Positions 24,978 to 33,760 are shown, counted from the first letter of the stretch. The stretch is DNA of 64,000 nt from Caulobacter sp. NIBR1757 (GCF_027912495.1 NZ_CP115463.1:2503501-2567500), one strand, 5' to 3'. Numbers and translations are program-made. The notes: generated by a model from the sequence alone, not told the origin.

Positions 24978-26129
24978 ATGGCGTCAACACGGTTGCGGCG
25001 AGTTCGTAGGGCTCTGGAAGAGCTTTTTCCGGAACGGCATCTCTATGTCCGCTCCGGCGGCGAGATGCGCGGCTATGTCCTGTCCACCGCAAAACAGATG
25101 GCCGCCGCCGGCGTCGTCGCCCTGGTTTCGCTGTGGCTGGGCATCTCGACCGCGGCCATGATGGTCAACGCCATGTCGGCCGGCGCCTCGGACCAGGAAC
25201 TGGTCCGCCAGAAGGCCTATTACGAGCGCGTCAACGCCGACCGCCAGGCCCGCCTCAACAGCGCCATGGCCCAGCTCAACGCCAACAACGGCAGCTTCGC
25301 CGAGATGGCCGTGTCGGTCGAAAAGCGCCACGCCGCGCTGGCCCAGCTGTTCCAGGAATTCAAGGGCGTGCCCGGCGCCGCCCAGGCCCTGGCCCCGGCC
25401 AAGCCCCGCCTGATGTCCACCAATCCGGTCGAGCGGGTGACCTACACCCGCATGGACCAGGAGCGGCTGATCGACGCTGCCGACAATTTCGCCAAGACCC
25501 GGGCCGAGCGCCTGCGCGCCGCCTTCCGTCTCGCCGGCCTGACCCCCGAGGGGTATTCGGGCCGAGGCGCCTCGCTGGGCGGCCCGCTGATCGACTCCAA
25601 GGACCCGCGCGCACTGGCCGCCGTTCTCGACGTCGATGAGGACTTCGCCCGCCGCATCCAGCGGGTCAGCACCAACATGAGCGACATGCGCGGCCTGACC
25701 GAGGCTGCTCGCAACCTGCCGTTCTACCGCCCGACGGGCGCCGCGGCCGTCTCGTCCAGCTATGGCGTGCGCCTCGACCCCTTCACCCGGCGGCCGGCCT
25801 TCCACTCGGGCCTCGACTTCCCGGGCGGCTTCTTCACGCCGATCTACGCCACGGCGCCGGGCGTCATCTCGTTTACCGGTGTTCGTTCAGGCTATGGCAA
25901 CACCATCGAGGTAGACCACGGTGGTGGCTTCAAGACGCGCTACGCCCACCTGCAAGGCATCTCGGTGTCGGTGGGCCAGCGGGTCGGCGTCGGGCAACGG
26001 ATCGGCGCCATGGGCTCCACCGGTCGCTCGACGGGGCCGCACCTGCACTATGAAATCTGGGTCGCGGGTCGGCCTCAGAATCCCAACCGTTATCTGAAAG
26101 CCGGTGAATATGTTCAGCAAGCCCGCTAA
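24978..26129 (+). CDS. M23 family metallopeptidase (LytM), membrane-anchored
   Basis: A 383-residue protein: one membrane helix around residues 35-60, a periplasmic coiled-coil (SMAQLNANNGSFAEMAVSVE), and a C-terminal LytM domain. The zinc motifs FHSGLDF and HLHYEIW are intact, so it should be a catalytically active peptidoglycan endopeptidase. The pairing with a bactofilin gene is a known alphaproteobacterial arrangement (LmdC type) in which the bactofilin positions the peptidase for cell-shape control. GTG 24966 is an alternative start. The bactofilin gene overlaps its 3' end by 20 bases. Confidence 0.92.
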   Translation: MASTRLRRVRRALEELFPERHLYVRSGGEMRGYVLSTAKQMAAAGVVALVSLWLGISTAAMMVNAMSAGASDQELVRQKAYYERVNADRQARLNSAMAQLNANNGSFAEMAVSVEKRHAALAQLFQEFKGVPGAAQALAPAKPRLMSTNPVERVTYTRMDQERLIDAADNFAKTRAERLRAAFRLAGLTPEGYSGRGASLGGPLIDSKDPRALAAVLDVDEDFARRIQRVSTNMSDMRGLTEAARNLPFYRPTGAAAVSSSYGVRLDPFTRRPAFHSGLDFPGGFFTPIYATAPGVISFTGVRSGYGNTIEVDHGGGFKTRYAHLQGISVSVGQRVGVGQRIGAMGSTGRSTGPHLHYEIWVAGRPQNPNRYLKAGEYVQQAR

Positions 26130-26619
26130 CAAGCCCGCCCCGACGCCGACCAAGTCGGCGACGCCCGAACCCGTCGCCGCCCCAACGGCCGCCTCGGCCC
26201 TGGACGCGCCCAAGCCCAAGCCGAAGGTGGCCTCGCTGATCTCCAGCGGCATCACTATCGAGGGCGGCGTCACCGGCGACGGCGAACTGCAGATCGACGG
26301 CGTCGTTCGCGGCGATGTCCGCGTCGGCCGCCTGACCGTCGGCGAGACCGGCCACATCGAGGGCAGCGTCTATGCCGAGGCCACAGAGGTCCGCGGCCGC
26401 ATCGTCGGCTCGGTGACCGCCAAGCAGGTCCGCCTCTACGGCACCAGCTACATCGACGGCGACATCACCCATGAGCAGCTGGCCATGGAAACCGGCGCCT
26501 TCTTCCAGGGCCGCAGCCTGAAGTTCCAGCGCCCGGCCGCCCCGCCCCCCCCGCCCGCCCCGCAGCCGGTGTCGAACCCGGCCCCGTCGGGCCTGGACAT
26601 GCCCAAGCCGACCGTCTGA
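26110..26619 (+). CDS. bacA: Bactofilin
   Basis: A 169-residue cytoskeletal protein. Residues 1-40 are a Pro/Lys-rich flexible arm, followed by the bactofilin beta-helix: SSGITIEGGVTGDGELQIDG, VRVGRLTVGETGHIEGSVYA and VRGRIVGSVTAKQVRLYGTS. The C-terminus is Pro-rich (APPPPPAPQP). Bactofilins polymerise without nucleotide at the inner membrane and recruit cell-wall enzymes. The ATG at 26110 (MFSKPANK) is chosen, two codons inside a GTG alternative. An intrinsic terminator follows. Confidence 0.93.
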   Translation: MFSKPANKPAPTPTKSATPEPVAAPTAASALDAPKPKPKVASLISSGITIEGGVTGDGELQIDGVVRGDVRVGRLTVGETGHIEGSVYAEATEVRGRIVGSVTAKQVRLYGTSYIDGDITHEQLAMETGAFFQGRSLKFQRPAAPPPPPAPQPVSNPAPSGLDMPKPTV

Positions 26620-26643
26620 TCGGACGGACAGCCTGATCTGAAG

Positions 26644-26672
26644 AAGCCCGACGGTTCGCCGCCGGGCTTTTT
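26644..26672 (+). terminator. Intrinsic terminator after the bactofilin gene
   Basis: AAGCCCGACGG and CCGCCGGGCTT form an 11-bp stem with one mismatch and a TTCG loop, followed by TTTT. It lies 25 bases after the bactofilin stop and next to the convergent methyltransferase stop. Confidence 0.85.
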
Positions 26673-27311
26673 CTATGTCTGGCCTTCAGCCACCCCCGCC
26701 ACGGCCCAGACCGCCAGCCAGGTGCGTTCCACGCCGTCATAGCCACCGCCGCTCCCGGTCTCGAGGGTCAGCTCAGACCAAGGCGCCGAGTTGCGGAAAA
26801 TCGCCTCCAGACCCTCGTGGCTGGGGAAATTGTAGTAGCGGCCCAACCCATCACGCCCGGGCCCGTCGCCGGCCTTGAAGCTGGCGAAGAAGACCCCGCC
26901 GGGCTTCAGCGCCCGCCACACCCGGCTTATGATGTCGGGCAAGGCGTCGGCCGGGGCGTGCAGCAGGCAGGCGTTGGCCCAGACGCCGTCGTAGCGCTTC
27001 TCCTCCCTCAGCTGGACGAAGGACATCACCTTCACCGGCCGGCCCAGAAGGGCGGCGGCCTGCGCCGCGAGTTCAGGCGAGCCATCGGTCGGGGTGACCC
27101 GAAGCCCGGCCTCCAGCATGACCTGGGCGTGATGCCCCCCGCCGCAGCCGAGCTCCAGCACCGCGGCGCCAGGCCCCAGGCGCGCGATGAAACGGTCCAG
27201 ATGGGGATGGCCGCCCGTCTCGCGCCGGGCCGCGTAGGCGACCGCCTCCCTCGCATAGAAGGCCAGGGTGGCCGCGTCCTCCGTGTCATGCTCGTCTGGC
27301 AGGTCGGTCAT
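26673..27311 (-). CDS. Class I SAM-dependent methyltransferase
   Basis: A 212-residue protein with motif I VLELGCGGGHH, acidic motif II (TPTDGSPEL) and a later YDGVWANACLLH block, typical of small cytosolic methyltransferases. The substrate cannot be predicted. It is monocistronic and divergent from the NTF2-like gene, with 44 bases between the two starts. Confidence 0.85.
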   Translation of the reverse strand: MTDLPDEHDTEDAATLAFYAREAVAYAARRETGGHPHLDRFIARLGPGAAVLELGCGGGHHAQVMLEAGLRVTPTDGSPELAAQAAALLGRPVKVMSFVQLREEKRYDGVWANACLLHAPADALPDIISRVWRALKPGGVFFASFKAGDGPGRDGLGRYYNFPSHEGLEAIFRNSAPWSELTLETGSGGGYDGVERTWLAVWAVAGVAEGQT

Positions 27312-27355
27312 CGGGAATCTGGTTAAGGTGAGCGGGCAGAAGCAGGGTGACGCCC

Positions 27356-27946
27356 ATGTACGACCTCGACAAGCTCGCCGTGGCGGAAGTCGTGCAGACC
27401 GAGCGGGCGGCGCGGGACCAGGGCCAGTGGGCGCGGATGGCGGCCTGCTTTCATCCGGACAGCGTCGTCAGTATCAGCTGGATCGAGACCAGCGGGGCGG
27501 GGTTCGTCGCCGCCTCCGAGAAGGCCTTCGCGTCGGGCATGCGCCACCTGCACCAGATGGCGCCGACCCTGGTCACCCTGAACGGCGACCGGGCCCTGGC
27601 CGAGAGCGGCGCGGCCATCCTGCTGGGCGGCAGGATCGGCGGGGTCGAGGTGATGGTCACCAGCCACGCGCGAATGCATGCCCGGGTCGAGCGGCGGGAC
27701 GGGGCGTGGAAGATCGTCCGGCTGGGGGCGGTGTATTTCGAGGACGCCCTGGCGGCGCGGATTCCGGGCGAGACGCCGGTCCTGGATGCCGCGCGACTGG
27801 CGGGGTATCGGCCGAGCTTGCGGTTCCTGTCCTATCTGCTGGAGGAAGGCGGCAAGACGCCGAGGGCCGATCTGGCGGGGATCGACCGGCCGGACCTGGT
27901 CGAGGCGATGCTGTCGGCGGAGCAGGGCTGGCTGACCGAACGCTAG
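27356..27946 (+). CDS. SnoaL/NTF2-like family protein
   Basis: A 196-residue protein. Its N-terminal half has the NTF2-like cone pattern: RAARDQGQWARMAACFHPDS, SWIETSGAGFVAASEKAF and RRDGAWKIVRLGAVYF. A C-terminal helical extension of about 60 residues follows (YRPSLRFLSYLLEEGG). Such proteins are small-molecule enzymes or binding proteins of unknown substrate. ATG 27356 has AGGGTGA upstream; a GTG nine bases earlier is possible. Confidence 0.78.
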   Translation: MYDLDKLAVAEVVQTERAARDQGQWARMAACFHPDSVVSISWIETSGAGFVAASEKAFASGMRHLHQMAPTLVTLNGDRALAESGAAILLGGRIGGVEVMVTSHARMHARVERRDGAWKIVRLGAVYFEDALAARIPGETPVLDAARLAGYRPSLRFLSYLLEEGGKTPRADLAGIDRPDLVEAMLSAEQGWLTER

Positions 27947-27952
27947 CGCCAT

Positions 27953-28125
27953 CCCTCCCCGAATTGGGGAGGGCAGACGCGCGGTACGCGCGTCGGGTGG
28001 GGAAGTCGGTCCGAGCAGATTGAGGCAGGGCTGGACCAGCGCCTGTTACGGTTCATTGACGATGGCGCTGGCCACTTCCCCACCCGGCGGGCTTCGCCCG
28101 CCTGCCCTCCCCAATTCGGGGAGGG
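27953..28125. repeat. Intergenic palindromic repeat (CCCTCCCC type)
   Basis: The end arms at 27953-27976 and 28102-28125 are perfect 24-bp complements (core CCCCGAATTGGGGAGGG), and each arm is itself a near-palindrome. Inner parts GGTGGGGAAGT and ACTTCCCCACC also pair. The element fills the space between the convergent NTF2-like and GNAT genes. Confidence 0.85.
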
Positions 28126-28137
28126 ACGGTGCGCCCG

Positions 28138-28581
28138 TCAGCGGGGGCGCCACTCGTATCTCACGTCCGGCGTCTTCTCCTCATTGCCCTCGCCATCCGT
28201 GAACTCGACGGCGACGAAGCCCTTGCGCTCGTAGAAGGCCCGTGCCCGGAGGTTCTGCTGGAAGGTCCACAGGTCCAGCACCGCCACGTCCGCCCGGAAC
28301 CGCTCCAGCAGCCGCGAGCCGTGTCCCCGCCCCTGGGCGTCCGGATGGACGAACAGGTGGTTCAGGCGGCCCTCGACGCCGGCGGCATAGGCGGCAAGAC
28401 CGCCCTGCCCGTCCTCGATCACCCAGACGGTCTGGTTCGGCAGCATCTGACCGCCGAAGAAGGCCAGGTCCTCTTCGCGGGTGTGAATGTCCGGCAGGGT
28501 CGGCAGGTTCGCCCACTGGCTGGCGCGGTAGAGGGCCGCGATGGCCGGGACGTCGGCGGGGACGGCCCGGCGCAGAATCAC
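28138..28581 (-). CDS. GNAT family N-acetyltransferase
   Basis: A 147-residue GNAT domain: N-terminal [20 protein letters not shown], beta4 [20 protein letters not shown] with the acetyl-CoA pyrophosphate loop QGRGHG, and [16 protein letters not shown] at the end. The acceptor is unknown. Its ATG overlaps the argC stop by 4 bases, so it is translated with argC. Confidence 0.88.
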   Translation of the reverse strand: MILRRAVPADVPAIAALYRASQWANLPTLPDIHTREEDLAFFGGQMLPNQTVWVIEDGQGGLAAYAAGVEGRLNHLFVHPDAQGRGHGSRLLERFRADVAVLDLWTFQQNLRARAFYERKGFVAVEFTDGEGNEEKTPDVRYEWRPR

Positions 28582-29495
28582 AGGCCGGCGCCTTCCGGCA
28601 AGCCGAGCATCAGGTTCATATTCTGCACCGCAGCCCCCGACGCCCCCTTGCCGAGGTTGTCGAGGCGGGCGACCAGGCGAGCCTGGCCGCTGCCGCCGAA
28701 GACGAACAGCTGCATGCGGTTGGTGTTGTTGAGGGCTTCCGGCTCAAGGCCGGTGACGCCCGCCGTGTCCTCGACGCTGACGAAGGTCTCGCCGGCATAG
28801 GCGGCCTTCAGGCAGGCCTCGAGGTCGGCCAAGGTCGGATTGCCGTTGAGCCGGTCGAGGAACAGGGGAACCTCGACGATCATGCCCTGGGCATAGCGAC
28901 CGACGCTCGGCGCGAAGAAGGGGCGGACGGCGAGGCCGGTGTTCTTCTGCAGCTCGGGCACATGCTTGTGGCCCTGGGTCAGGCCGTAGATGCGGAAGGC
29001 CTCGGCGCCCTCGGCCTCGAACTCGGCGATCATCGCCTTGCCGCCGCCGGTGTAGCCGCTGACGGCGTTGACGGTGATCGGGTAGTCGGCGGGCAGGAGG
29101 CCGGCATCGACCAGCGGCCGGATCAGGGCGATGGCTCCGGTCGGATAGCAGCCGGGATTGCTGACCCGGGTGGAGGCGGCGATGGCGGCCCGCTGGCCCG
29201 GCAGCTCAGCGAAGCCATAGGTCCAACCGTCGGCCACCCTGTGGGCGGTCGAGGCGTCGATGACTTTCACCGCCGGGTTGGTGATCAGCGAGACGGCCTC
29301 GCGCGCCGCATCGTCCGGCAGGCAGAGGATGACCAGATCCGCGCCATTGAGCAGTTCGGCGCGGGCCTCGGCGTCCTTGCGGCGCTCCGGATCGATCGAG
29401 ACGAGCTGGATGTCGCGGCGGCCTTCCAGCCTTTCGCGGATCTGCAGGCCGGTGGTGCCGGCTTCGCCATCGATGAAGATCTTCGGGGCAGTCAT
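28578..29495 (-). CDS. argC: N-acetyl-gamma-glutamyl-phosphate reductase
   Basis: A 305-residue enzyme of arginine synthesis reducing N-acetylglutamyl-5-phosphate to the semialdehyde with NADPH. The N-terminal [17 protein letters not shown] is the nucleotide loop, and Cys116 in NPGCYPTGA is the catalytic residue. It belongs to the short (type 2) ArgC class. ATG 29495 begins the domain. It follows rplM-rpsI, an order seen in other alphaproteobacteria, but an intrinsic terminator intervenes. Confidence 0.95.
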   Translation of the reverse strand: MTAPKIFIDGEAGTTGLQIRERLEGRRDIQLVSIDPERRKDAEARAELLNGADLVILCLPDDAAREAVSLITNPAVKVIDASTAHRVADGWTYGFAELPGQRAAIAASTRVSNPGCYPTGAIALIRPLVDAGLLPADYPITVNAVSGYTGGGKAMIAEFEAEGAEAFRIYGLTQGHKHVPELQKNTGLAVRPFFAPSVGRYAQGMIVEVPLFLDRLNGNPTLADLEACLKAAYAGETFVSVEDTAGVTGLEPEALNNTNRMQLFVFGGSGQARLVARLDNLGKGASGAAVQNMNLMLGLPEGAGL

Positions 29496-29517
29496 GCTCG
29501 CCTCCACAAAAGACAAA

Positions 29518-29550
29518 AGAAAAAGGGCGCCTCGGTTGCCCGAAGCGCCC
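29518..29550 (-). terminator. Intrinsic terminator after rpsI
   Basis: On the minus strand GGGCGCTTCGG and CCGAGGCGCCC form a stem with one mismatch, followed by TTTTTCTTTT. It lies between rpsI and argC, so argC is probably expressed from read-through or its own promoter. Confidence 0.8.
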
Positions 29551-29579
29551 TTTCGCAAACGCGTATCTGCGTCCGCGCC

Positions 29580-30044
29580 TTAGCGCTTCGAGAACTGGAA
29601 GCTACGGCGGGCCTTGGCCTTGCCGTACTTCTTGCGCTCGACGACGCGGCTGTCGCGGGTCAGGAAGCCGTGCGGCTTCAGGAGGGTGCGCAGGCCCGGC
29701 TCGTAGTAGGTCAGGGCCTTGGAGACGCCGTGACGCACCGCGCCGGCCTGGCCGGACAGGCCGGAGCCTTCAACGGTGACGACGACGTCGAATTGACCAA
29801 CGCGGTCGCAGACTTCGAACGGCTGGGCCAGCATCATGCGCAGCACCGGGCGAGCGAAGTAAACTTCCTGGTCGCGACCGTTGATGGTGATCGAACCCTT
29901 GCCGGGCTTGATCCACACGCGGGCGATGGCGTTCTTGCGCTTGCCGGTCGCATAGGCGCGGCCGAACTTGTCGATCTTGGGCTCAGCCGGGGCCGCTTCA
30001 GGCGACGACGACAGGGCTTGCAGGGCTTCGAGACCTTCGGCCAT
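29580..30044 (-). CDS. rpsI: 30S ribosomal protein S9
   Basis: A 154-residue S9: [38 protein letters not shown] and the basic C-terminus [13 protein letters not shown] whose last residues reach the ribosomal P site. The N-terminus has an extra 20-25 residues ([20 protein letters not shown]), as in other alphaproteobacteria. Its ATG overlaps the rplM stop. Confidence 0.97.
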   Translation of the reverse strand: MAEGLEALQALSSSPEAAPAEPKIDKFGRAYATGKRKNAIARVWIKPGKGSITINGRDQEVYFARPVLRMMLAQPFEVCDRVGQFDVVVTVEGSGLSGQAGAVRHGVSKALTYYEPGLRTLLKPHGFLTRDSRVVERKKYGKAKARRSFQFSKR

Positions 30045-30514
30045 CAGGCGCTCCGCACGTTCTTGGCGTTCATCTCTTTGAACGCGATGGTTTCGGGGTT
30101 CTGCGCTTCGTGCGGGTGTTCGCCGCCGTTGTAGATGCGCAGGTGGGTCATCTGGGCGCGGGCCAGGGGGCTTTCCTTGGGCAGCATGCGCTCGACGGCC
30201 TTTTCCAGGACGCGCTCGGGGAAGCGGCCGTTCAGCTGCTTGCCGGCGGTGATCTGCTTGATGCCGCCCGGGTGACCGGTGTGGCGGTAGTAGATCTTCT
30301 GGTCCAGCTTGCGGCCGGTGAACTTCACCTTGTCGGCGTTGAGGACGACGACGTAGTCGCCGCAATCGACGTGCGGGGTGTAGTCAGGACGATGCTTGCC
30401 GCGAAGACGCATGGCGATGAACGAGGCGAGACGGCCAACGACGGCGTTCTCGGCATCGATCACGATCCACTTCTTCTCGACCTCGGCGGGCTTCAGCGAA
30501 GCCGTGGTCTTCAT
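30044..30514 (-). CDS. rplM: 50S ribosomal protein L13
   Basis: A 156-residue L13: [52 protein letters not shown] and [20 protein letters not shown]. It binds 23S rRNA early in large-subunit assembly. The start is one of two adjacent ATGs (30517 or 30514); [16 protein letters not shown] is the expected N-terminus. A sigma-70-type promoter lies about 60 bases upstream. Confidence 0.97.
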   Translation of the reverse strand: MKTTASLKPAEVEKKWIVIDAENAVVGRLASFIAMRLRGKHRPDYTPHVDCGDYVVVLNADKVKFTGRKLDQKIYYRHTGHPGGIKQITAGKQLNGRFPERVLEKAVERMLPKESPLARAQMTHLRIYNGGEHPHEAQNPETIAFKEMNAKNVRSA

Positions 30515-30570
30515 CATGGGTTCGTATTCCGTTGCAGGCGGGAGCAAGCGGCCCCCGACGTGAGGGCGGG

Positions 30571-30599
30571 TCAGTACGGGGCGAACGGCGCGATGTCAA
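30571..30599 (-). promoter_or_regulatory. Probable rplM-rpsI promoter
   Basis: On the minus strand TTGACA (30599-30594) and TACTGA (30576-30571) are separated by 17 bases, leaving a leader of about 45-50 bases before rplM. Confidence 0.6.
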
Positions 30600-30657
30600 C
30601 CGCCGTGATGACGTCGAAACGGGGTGAAGATACTGAAAAAACTCACTTTTCACGATA

Positions 30658-30673
30658 CGGTATTATAATACCG
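30658..30673. promoter_or_regulatory. 16-bp perfect palindrome CGGTATTATAATACCG
   Basis: CGGTATTA is followed at once by its complement, in the AT-rich space between the divergent rplM and monooxygenase-like genes. It could be an operator or part of a bidirectional promoter; TATAAT lies inside it. Nothing else identifies it. Confidence 0.5.
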
Positions 30674-30721
30674 CGACATTTCCACCTCCCCTGCCCGCCG
30701 TTTGCCGCCTAATCTCCTCCC

Positions 30722-31096
30722 ATGACCCCCAATCGATGCGCCTTCGTCGCCGGATCGGTCAGCGCCGCGGCGCTGGGCGGCGGCGCCGCGGCCGAGGAGA
30801 CCCGCATGTACGGCCTGATCGGCAAGATGACCGCCCACCCGGGACAACGCGACCTGCTTGTCGCCATTCTCACCGAGAGCACGGGCGAGATGCCGGGGTG
30901 CCTCAGCTATGTGGTCGCCCGTGACGCCAAGGAAGCGGACGCCCTGTGGGTGACTGAAGTCTGGAAAAGTCAGGCGGATCATCAAGGGTCGCTGAAACTT
31001 CCGGCGGTGCAGGCGGCGATCGCCAGGGGGCGGCCGCTGATCAAGGACATGGGACCCTACTTCGAGACCGAGCCCGTGGGCGGCGTCGGGCTTTAG
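30722..31096 (+). CDS. Putative quinol/antibiotic biosynthesis monooxygenase (ABM) domain protein
   Basis: A 124-residue protein. Residues 1-25 look like an export signal (FVAGSVSAAALGGGAAAEET). From about residue 29 the ABM ferredoxin-like domain runs: MYGLIGKMTAHPGQRDLLVA, GCLSYVVARDAKEADALWVT and EVWKSQADHQGSL. ABM proteins act on quinones, heme or signalling molecules (YgiN/LsrG group). The second Met (MYGLIGK) could be an alternative start giving a cytosolic protein without the signal. Monocistronic. Confidence 0.75.
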   Translation: MTPNRCAFVAGSVSAAALGGGAAAEETRMYGLIGKMTAHPGQRDLLVAILTESTGEMPGCLSYVVARDAKEADALWVTEVWKSQADHQGSLKLPAVQAAIARGRPLIKDMGPYFETEPVGGVGL

Positions 31097-31232
31097 GCCT
31101 TATCGAAGCGGCCTACGATTATAACGGGCGCGAGGGCGGGAAGCGGAAAAGCGCCGTCAGGTCGTTGAAAAGGCGTGCCTTTCGGGTGGGCAGGAGTCGC
31201 CGAATGTAGGGTCGCGCGTAGGCTTGCCGTAG
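31094..31232. repeat. Intergenic repeat with TCGAAGCGG...ATTATAAC element, copy A
   Basis: The segment begins CTTATCGAAGCGGCCTACG, continues with ATTATAACGGGCG, then GTTGAAAAGGCGTG, TTTCGGGTGGGCAGG, GTCGCCGAATGTAGGG and GCGTAGG. The same blocks in the same order occur at 59482-59616. It lies between two convergent genes, so it is not simply a promoter. No coding potential is seen. Confidence 0.7.
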
Positions 31233-31330
31233 TCCGGGGCGCAGCGAATGTAGGTCGGTATGTGACCGCGGCGGCCTACTTTCGGCCGATCTTGTATGGC
31301 CTCGGACGAACCGGCCGTTTTGGGCGATTT

Positions 31331-31352
31331 TGAATATGTCTAGACATATTCA
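31331..31352. repeat. 22-bp perfect palindrome centred on TCTAGA (second copy)
   Basis: The half-site TGAATATGTCT is identical to the centre of the palindrome at 623-650. It directly abuts the ctaA stop codon (31353-31355) and follows the repeat at 31094-31232. Confidence 0.85.
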
Positions 31353-32384
31353 TCAAAGCCGCCGTACCCGCCAGGCGAACAGGGTGGCGGCGGCCAACAG
31401 CACAACCGCACCGGCCTGGTGCAGGATGCCGAGCCACAGCGGCACGACCATCATCAGGGCGCTGATCCCCAGCAGCACCTGAAGGGCGACGGCCCCGCCG
31501 AGGATCCAGGCGGCCTGCTTCGACTCCGGGCCGAGGGTACGGCTGCGGCCGGCCATCGCGACGATGAAGACCGTGGCCAGGGCGACGGCGTAGGCGCCGA
31601 GGCGATGGTGCAACTGCACCGAGGCCTGGTTGTGGGCCAAGGTCTGCCAGACGCCGGCGCCGGCGTAGTCCTGGGGCCAGACGTGGCCGTTCATCAGCGG
31701 CCAGTCGTTGTAGACGAAGCCGGCGTCGGTGCCGGCCACCAGGGCGCCCAGCAGGCACTGCAGGAAGACGGCGCCGAGGAAGATCAGGGCGCCGATGCGC
31801 CAGCGGGTGACGCTGGCCTGGCGCGGCTTGCCGGCGAAGGCGTCGAGCGCCGTCCAGACGACCGCGACGAACAGGATGAGGGCCAGGCCCAGGTGCAGGG
31901 TCAGGCGCTCCGGCGCCACGGAGACCCGCTCCGACAGGCCGCTGGCCACCATCCACCAGCCGGCCAGGCCCTGCAGGCCGCCGAGCAGCAGCAGGCCAAC
32001 GCAGCGCCAGATCAGGCGGCGGGGAATCTGGCGGCGGATCAGGAAGACGACCAGCGGAACGGCGAAGATCAGGCCGATCAGCCGGCCGAGCAGCCGGTGG
32101 CCCCACTCCCACCAGAAGATGCCCTTGAACTCGTCCAGGGTCATGCCGGCGTTGACCAGCTTGTACTGCGGGATCTGCTGGTACTTGTGGAAGGCTTCGG
32201 CCCAGGCGGCGTCGCCCATCGGCGGCAGGGCGCCCATGATCGGCTTCCACTCGGTGATCGACAGGCCCGACCCGGTCAGCCGAGTGGCCCCGCCGACCAC
32301 CACCATGGCCAGGATGAACAGCGCCACGATCCCGAGCCAGACGGCCACGGCGGTCGAGCGATCGGAACGCAGGAACGACGTCAT
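31353..32384 (-). CDS. ctaA: Heme A synthase (COX15/CtaA)
   Basis: A 343-residue membrane protein with about eight helices arranged as two similar halves. Conserved elements: [36 protein letters not shown] and, in the second half, [15 protein letters not shown] and [11 protein letters not shown]; the histidines in these helices bind heme. It oxidises the heme O methyl group to heme A for aa3-type cytochrome oxidase. ATG 32384 ([10 protein letters not shown]) fits the family; the upstream extension is non-coding. Monocistronic here; the TCTAGA palindrome follows the stop. Confidence 0.95.
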   Translation of the reverse strand: MTSFLRSDRSTAVAVWLGIVALFILAMVVVGGATRLTGSGLSITEWKPIMGALPPMGDAAWAEAFHKYQQIPQYKLVNAGMTLDEFKGIFWWEWGHRLLGRLIGLIFAVPLVVFLIRRQIPRRLIWRCVGLLLLGGLQGLAGWWMVASGLSERVSVAPERLTLHLGLALILFVAVVWTALDAFAGKPRQASVTRWRIGALIFLGAVFLQCLLGALVAGTDAGFVYNDWPLMNGHVWPQDYAGAGVWQTLAHNQASVQLHHRLGAYAVALATVFIVAMAGRSRTLGPESKQAAWILGGAVALQVLLGISALMMVVPLWLGILHQAGAVVLLAAATLFAWRVRRL

Positions 32385-32512
32385 GGGCGGGGATGTAGGC
32401 CTGACAGGGGTTGGGGTCCAGCGCGCGTCGCACACCCGTGTTCGCCCTCCCCATGGTGAGGTGGTGAGAGCGGTGGGATGACGCGGCGGCTTGCTTGCGC
32501 CATGATCCACCC

Positions 32513-32761
32513 ATGCCCCTGCCCGGCCTCTTCGGCCTCGTGCTGATCAGCTTTGTTCTCGGCGCGCTCGCCGCCCTGGCGACGGGGCGTCGGCGGTCGG
32601 CGTTTACGGGGACGGCGGCGGCGCTGGCCGGGGGATTGGCGGCGCCCTGGCTGTGGGCGCAGGCCGGATGGCCGGTGACGACCGTCTGGATGGTGCTGGG
32701 CGCCGCGGCGGCGTCGGCTGTGGTCCTGACGGGACTTGCGGCGCTACTGCCACGGCGTTGA
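32513..32761 (+). CDS. Small membrane protein of unknown function (82 aa)
   Basis: The product [20 protein letters not shown]... has about three hydrophobic segments, with short Arg-rich turns (ATGRRRSAF) and an Arg-Arg end. No family is recognised. The ATG at 32513 lies 128 bases from the divergent ctaA. Coding status is supported only by the hydrophobic pattern and codon use. Confidence 0.5.
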   Translation: MPLPGLFGLVLISFVLGALAALATGRRRSAFTGTAAALAGGLAAPWLWAQAGWPVTTVWMVLGAAAASAVVLTGLAALLPRR

Positions 32762-32838
32762 CGCGCGTCTCATGGCGGAGGAACCTCCTCCCCAACATGG
32801 AGTTAAAGCCAGGAATTCATCTGGAGGGAGCTACTGCA

Positions 32839-33093
32839 ATGGTCGGTGTTAACTGGTTTGTCGCCATTCTGATCGGGATATTCGCCGGCTGGGTGGCCGA
32901 GAAGGTCCTGCGGCGGGACGACGGACTTCTGATGAATCTGCTGGCCGGTCTGGTCGGCGGCCTGGTCGGCAAGTGGCTGATCGTCGACCTGCTCGGCTTT
33001 CACTACATGGGCTGGGTGTCCAGCGCCATCGCCGCCATCATCGGCGCCGTCGTCTTCCTGTTCCTCTGGGGCCTGATTTTCCGCAAGCGCTAG
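32839..33093 (+). CDS. GlsB/YeaQ/YmgE family stress-response membrane protein
   Basis: An 84-residue protein with three membrane segments: WFVAILIGIFAGWVAEKVLR, LLMNLLAGLVGGLVGKWLIV and AIAAIIGAVVFLFLWGLIFR. This is the transglycosylase-associated (GlsB/YeaQ) family, stress-induced small proteins with a glycine-zipper-like pattern and no proven enzyme activity. GGAGGGAG lies 8 bases before ATG 32839, so the longer in-frame start at 32797 is rejected. An intrinsic terminator follows. Confidence 0.88.
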   Translation: MVGVNWFVAILIGIFAGWVAEKVLRRDDGLLMNLLAGLVGGLVGKWLIVDLLGFHYMGWVSSAIAAIIGAVVFLFLWGLIFRKR

Positions 33094-33117
33094 AGCGGGC
33101 GGTCCCAAACGTCTAAA

Positions 33118-33152
33118 GCTCCCGTCGCTGGCCACAGCGGCGGGAGTTTTTC
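33118..33152 (+). terminator. Intrinsic terminator after the GlsB-family gene
   Basis: CTCCCGTCGCTG and CAGCGGCGGGAG pair with one mismatch across a 4-base loop, followed by TTTTT. It ends just before the TTG start at 33154. Confidence 0.85.
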
Positions 33153-33153
33153 G

Positions 33154-33366
33154 TTGGATCCGAAACTGAAGAAGATGATCGGGACCGTCCTGATCCTGGT
33201 CTTCCTGGCGCTCTACGCCATGGGCGCGGTCAGCCTGCACGGCGTGCTGCCCAAAAACTTCCTGCTGGAGCTGCTGTTCTTCGCCGTGGCCGGCGTCGCC
33301 TGGGGCCTGCCGCTGTTTCCGCTGCTGGCCTGGATGAACAAGGAACCGGGCGGGCCCAAGGCCTGA
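33154..33366 (+). CDS. DUF2842-like small membrane protein
   Basis: A 70-residue protein with two hydrophobic segments: KKMIGTVLILVFLALYAMGA and LLELLFFAVAGVAWGLPLFP, ending LLAWMNKEPGGPKA. The pattern fits DUF2842, an alphaproteobacterial family of unknown function. The start is probably TTG at 33154, giving the expected basic N-terminus (DPKLKKMIGT); the ATG at 33175 would remove it. The TTG touches the preceding terminator's T-run, so its promoter must be very close or the gene depends on read-through. Confidence 0.75.
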   Translation: MDPKLKKMIGTVLILVFLALYAMGAVSLHGVLPKNFLLELLFFAVAGVAWGLPLFPLLAWMNKEPGGPKA

Positions 33367-33382
33367 TCCGAACGGGGGGACC

Positions 33383-33751
33383 ATGTTGAAGACCGAATTC
33401 GAATTTCGCCTGCCCAAGGGTTACGTCGACGAGGACGGCAACCTGCACACGGACGGCGTCATGCGGCTGGCGACGGCGGCGGACGAGCTGCTGCCGATGA
33501 AGGACCCCCGGGTCCGACAGAACGAGGCCTATCTGTCGGTCATCCTGCTGTCGCGGGTGGTCACCCGCCTCGGATCGCTGGCGATGGTCACGACGATGGT
33601 CATCGAAGGCCTGTTCGCGGCGGACTTCGCCTATCTGCAGGACCTCTATCAGCGCATCAATAGCCAAGGCTCGGACGCGTTCAAGGTCGCCTGCCCCAAG
33701 TGCGATCACGCATTTGAAGTCGGGGGAAAGCCGCCGATCGGCGAATCCTAA
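33383..33751 (+). CDS. Orphan phage-tail / contractile-injection-system-like protein with CPxC knuckle
   Basis: A 122-residue protein. MLKTEFEFRLPKGYVDEDGN, VMRLATAADELLPMKDPRVR and AYLSVILLSRVVTRLGSL, then FAADFAYLQDLYQRIN, match from memory small proteins found in extracellular contractile injection system and tail loci, where they resemble tail-assembly or baseplate factors. It ends with FKVACPKCDHAFEV, half of a zinc knuckle. No sheath, tube or baseplate gene is nearby, so it is an orphan. It ends 10 bases from the 3' end of tRNA-Pro, a favoured integration spot. Coding is likely; the family call is an inference. Confidence 0.5.
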   Translation: MLKTEFEFRLPKGYVDEDGNLHTDGVMRLATAADELLPMKDPRVRQNEAYLSVILLSRVVTRLGSLAMVTTMVIEGLFAADFAYLQDLYQRINSQGSDAFKVACPKCDHAFEVGGKPPIGES

Positions 33752-33760
33752 GAGCCTCCC

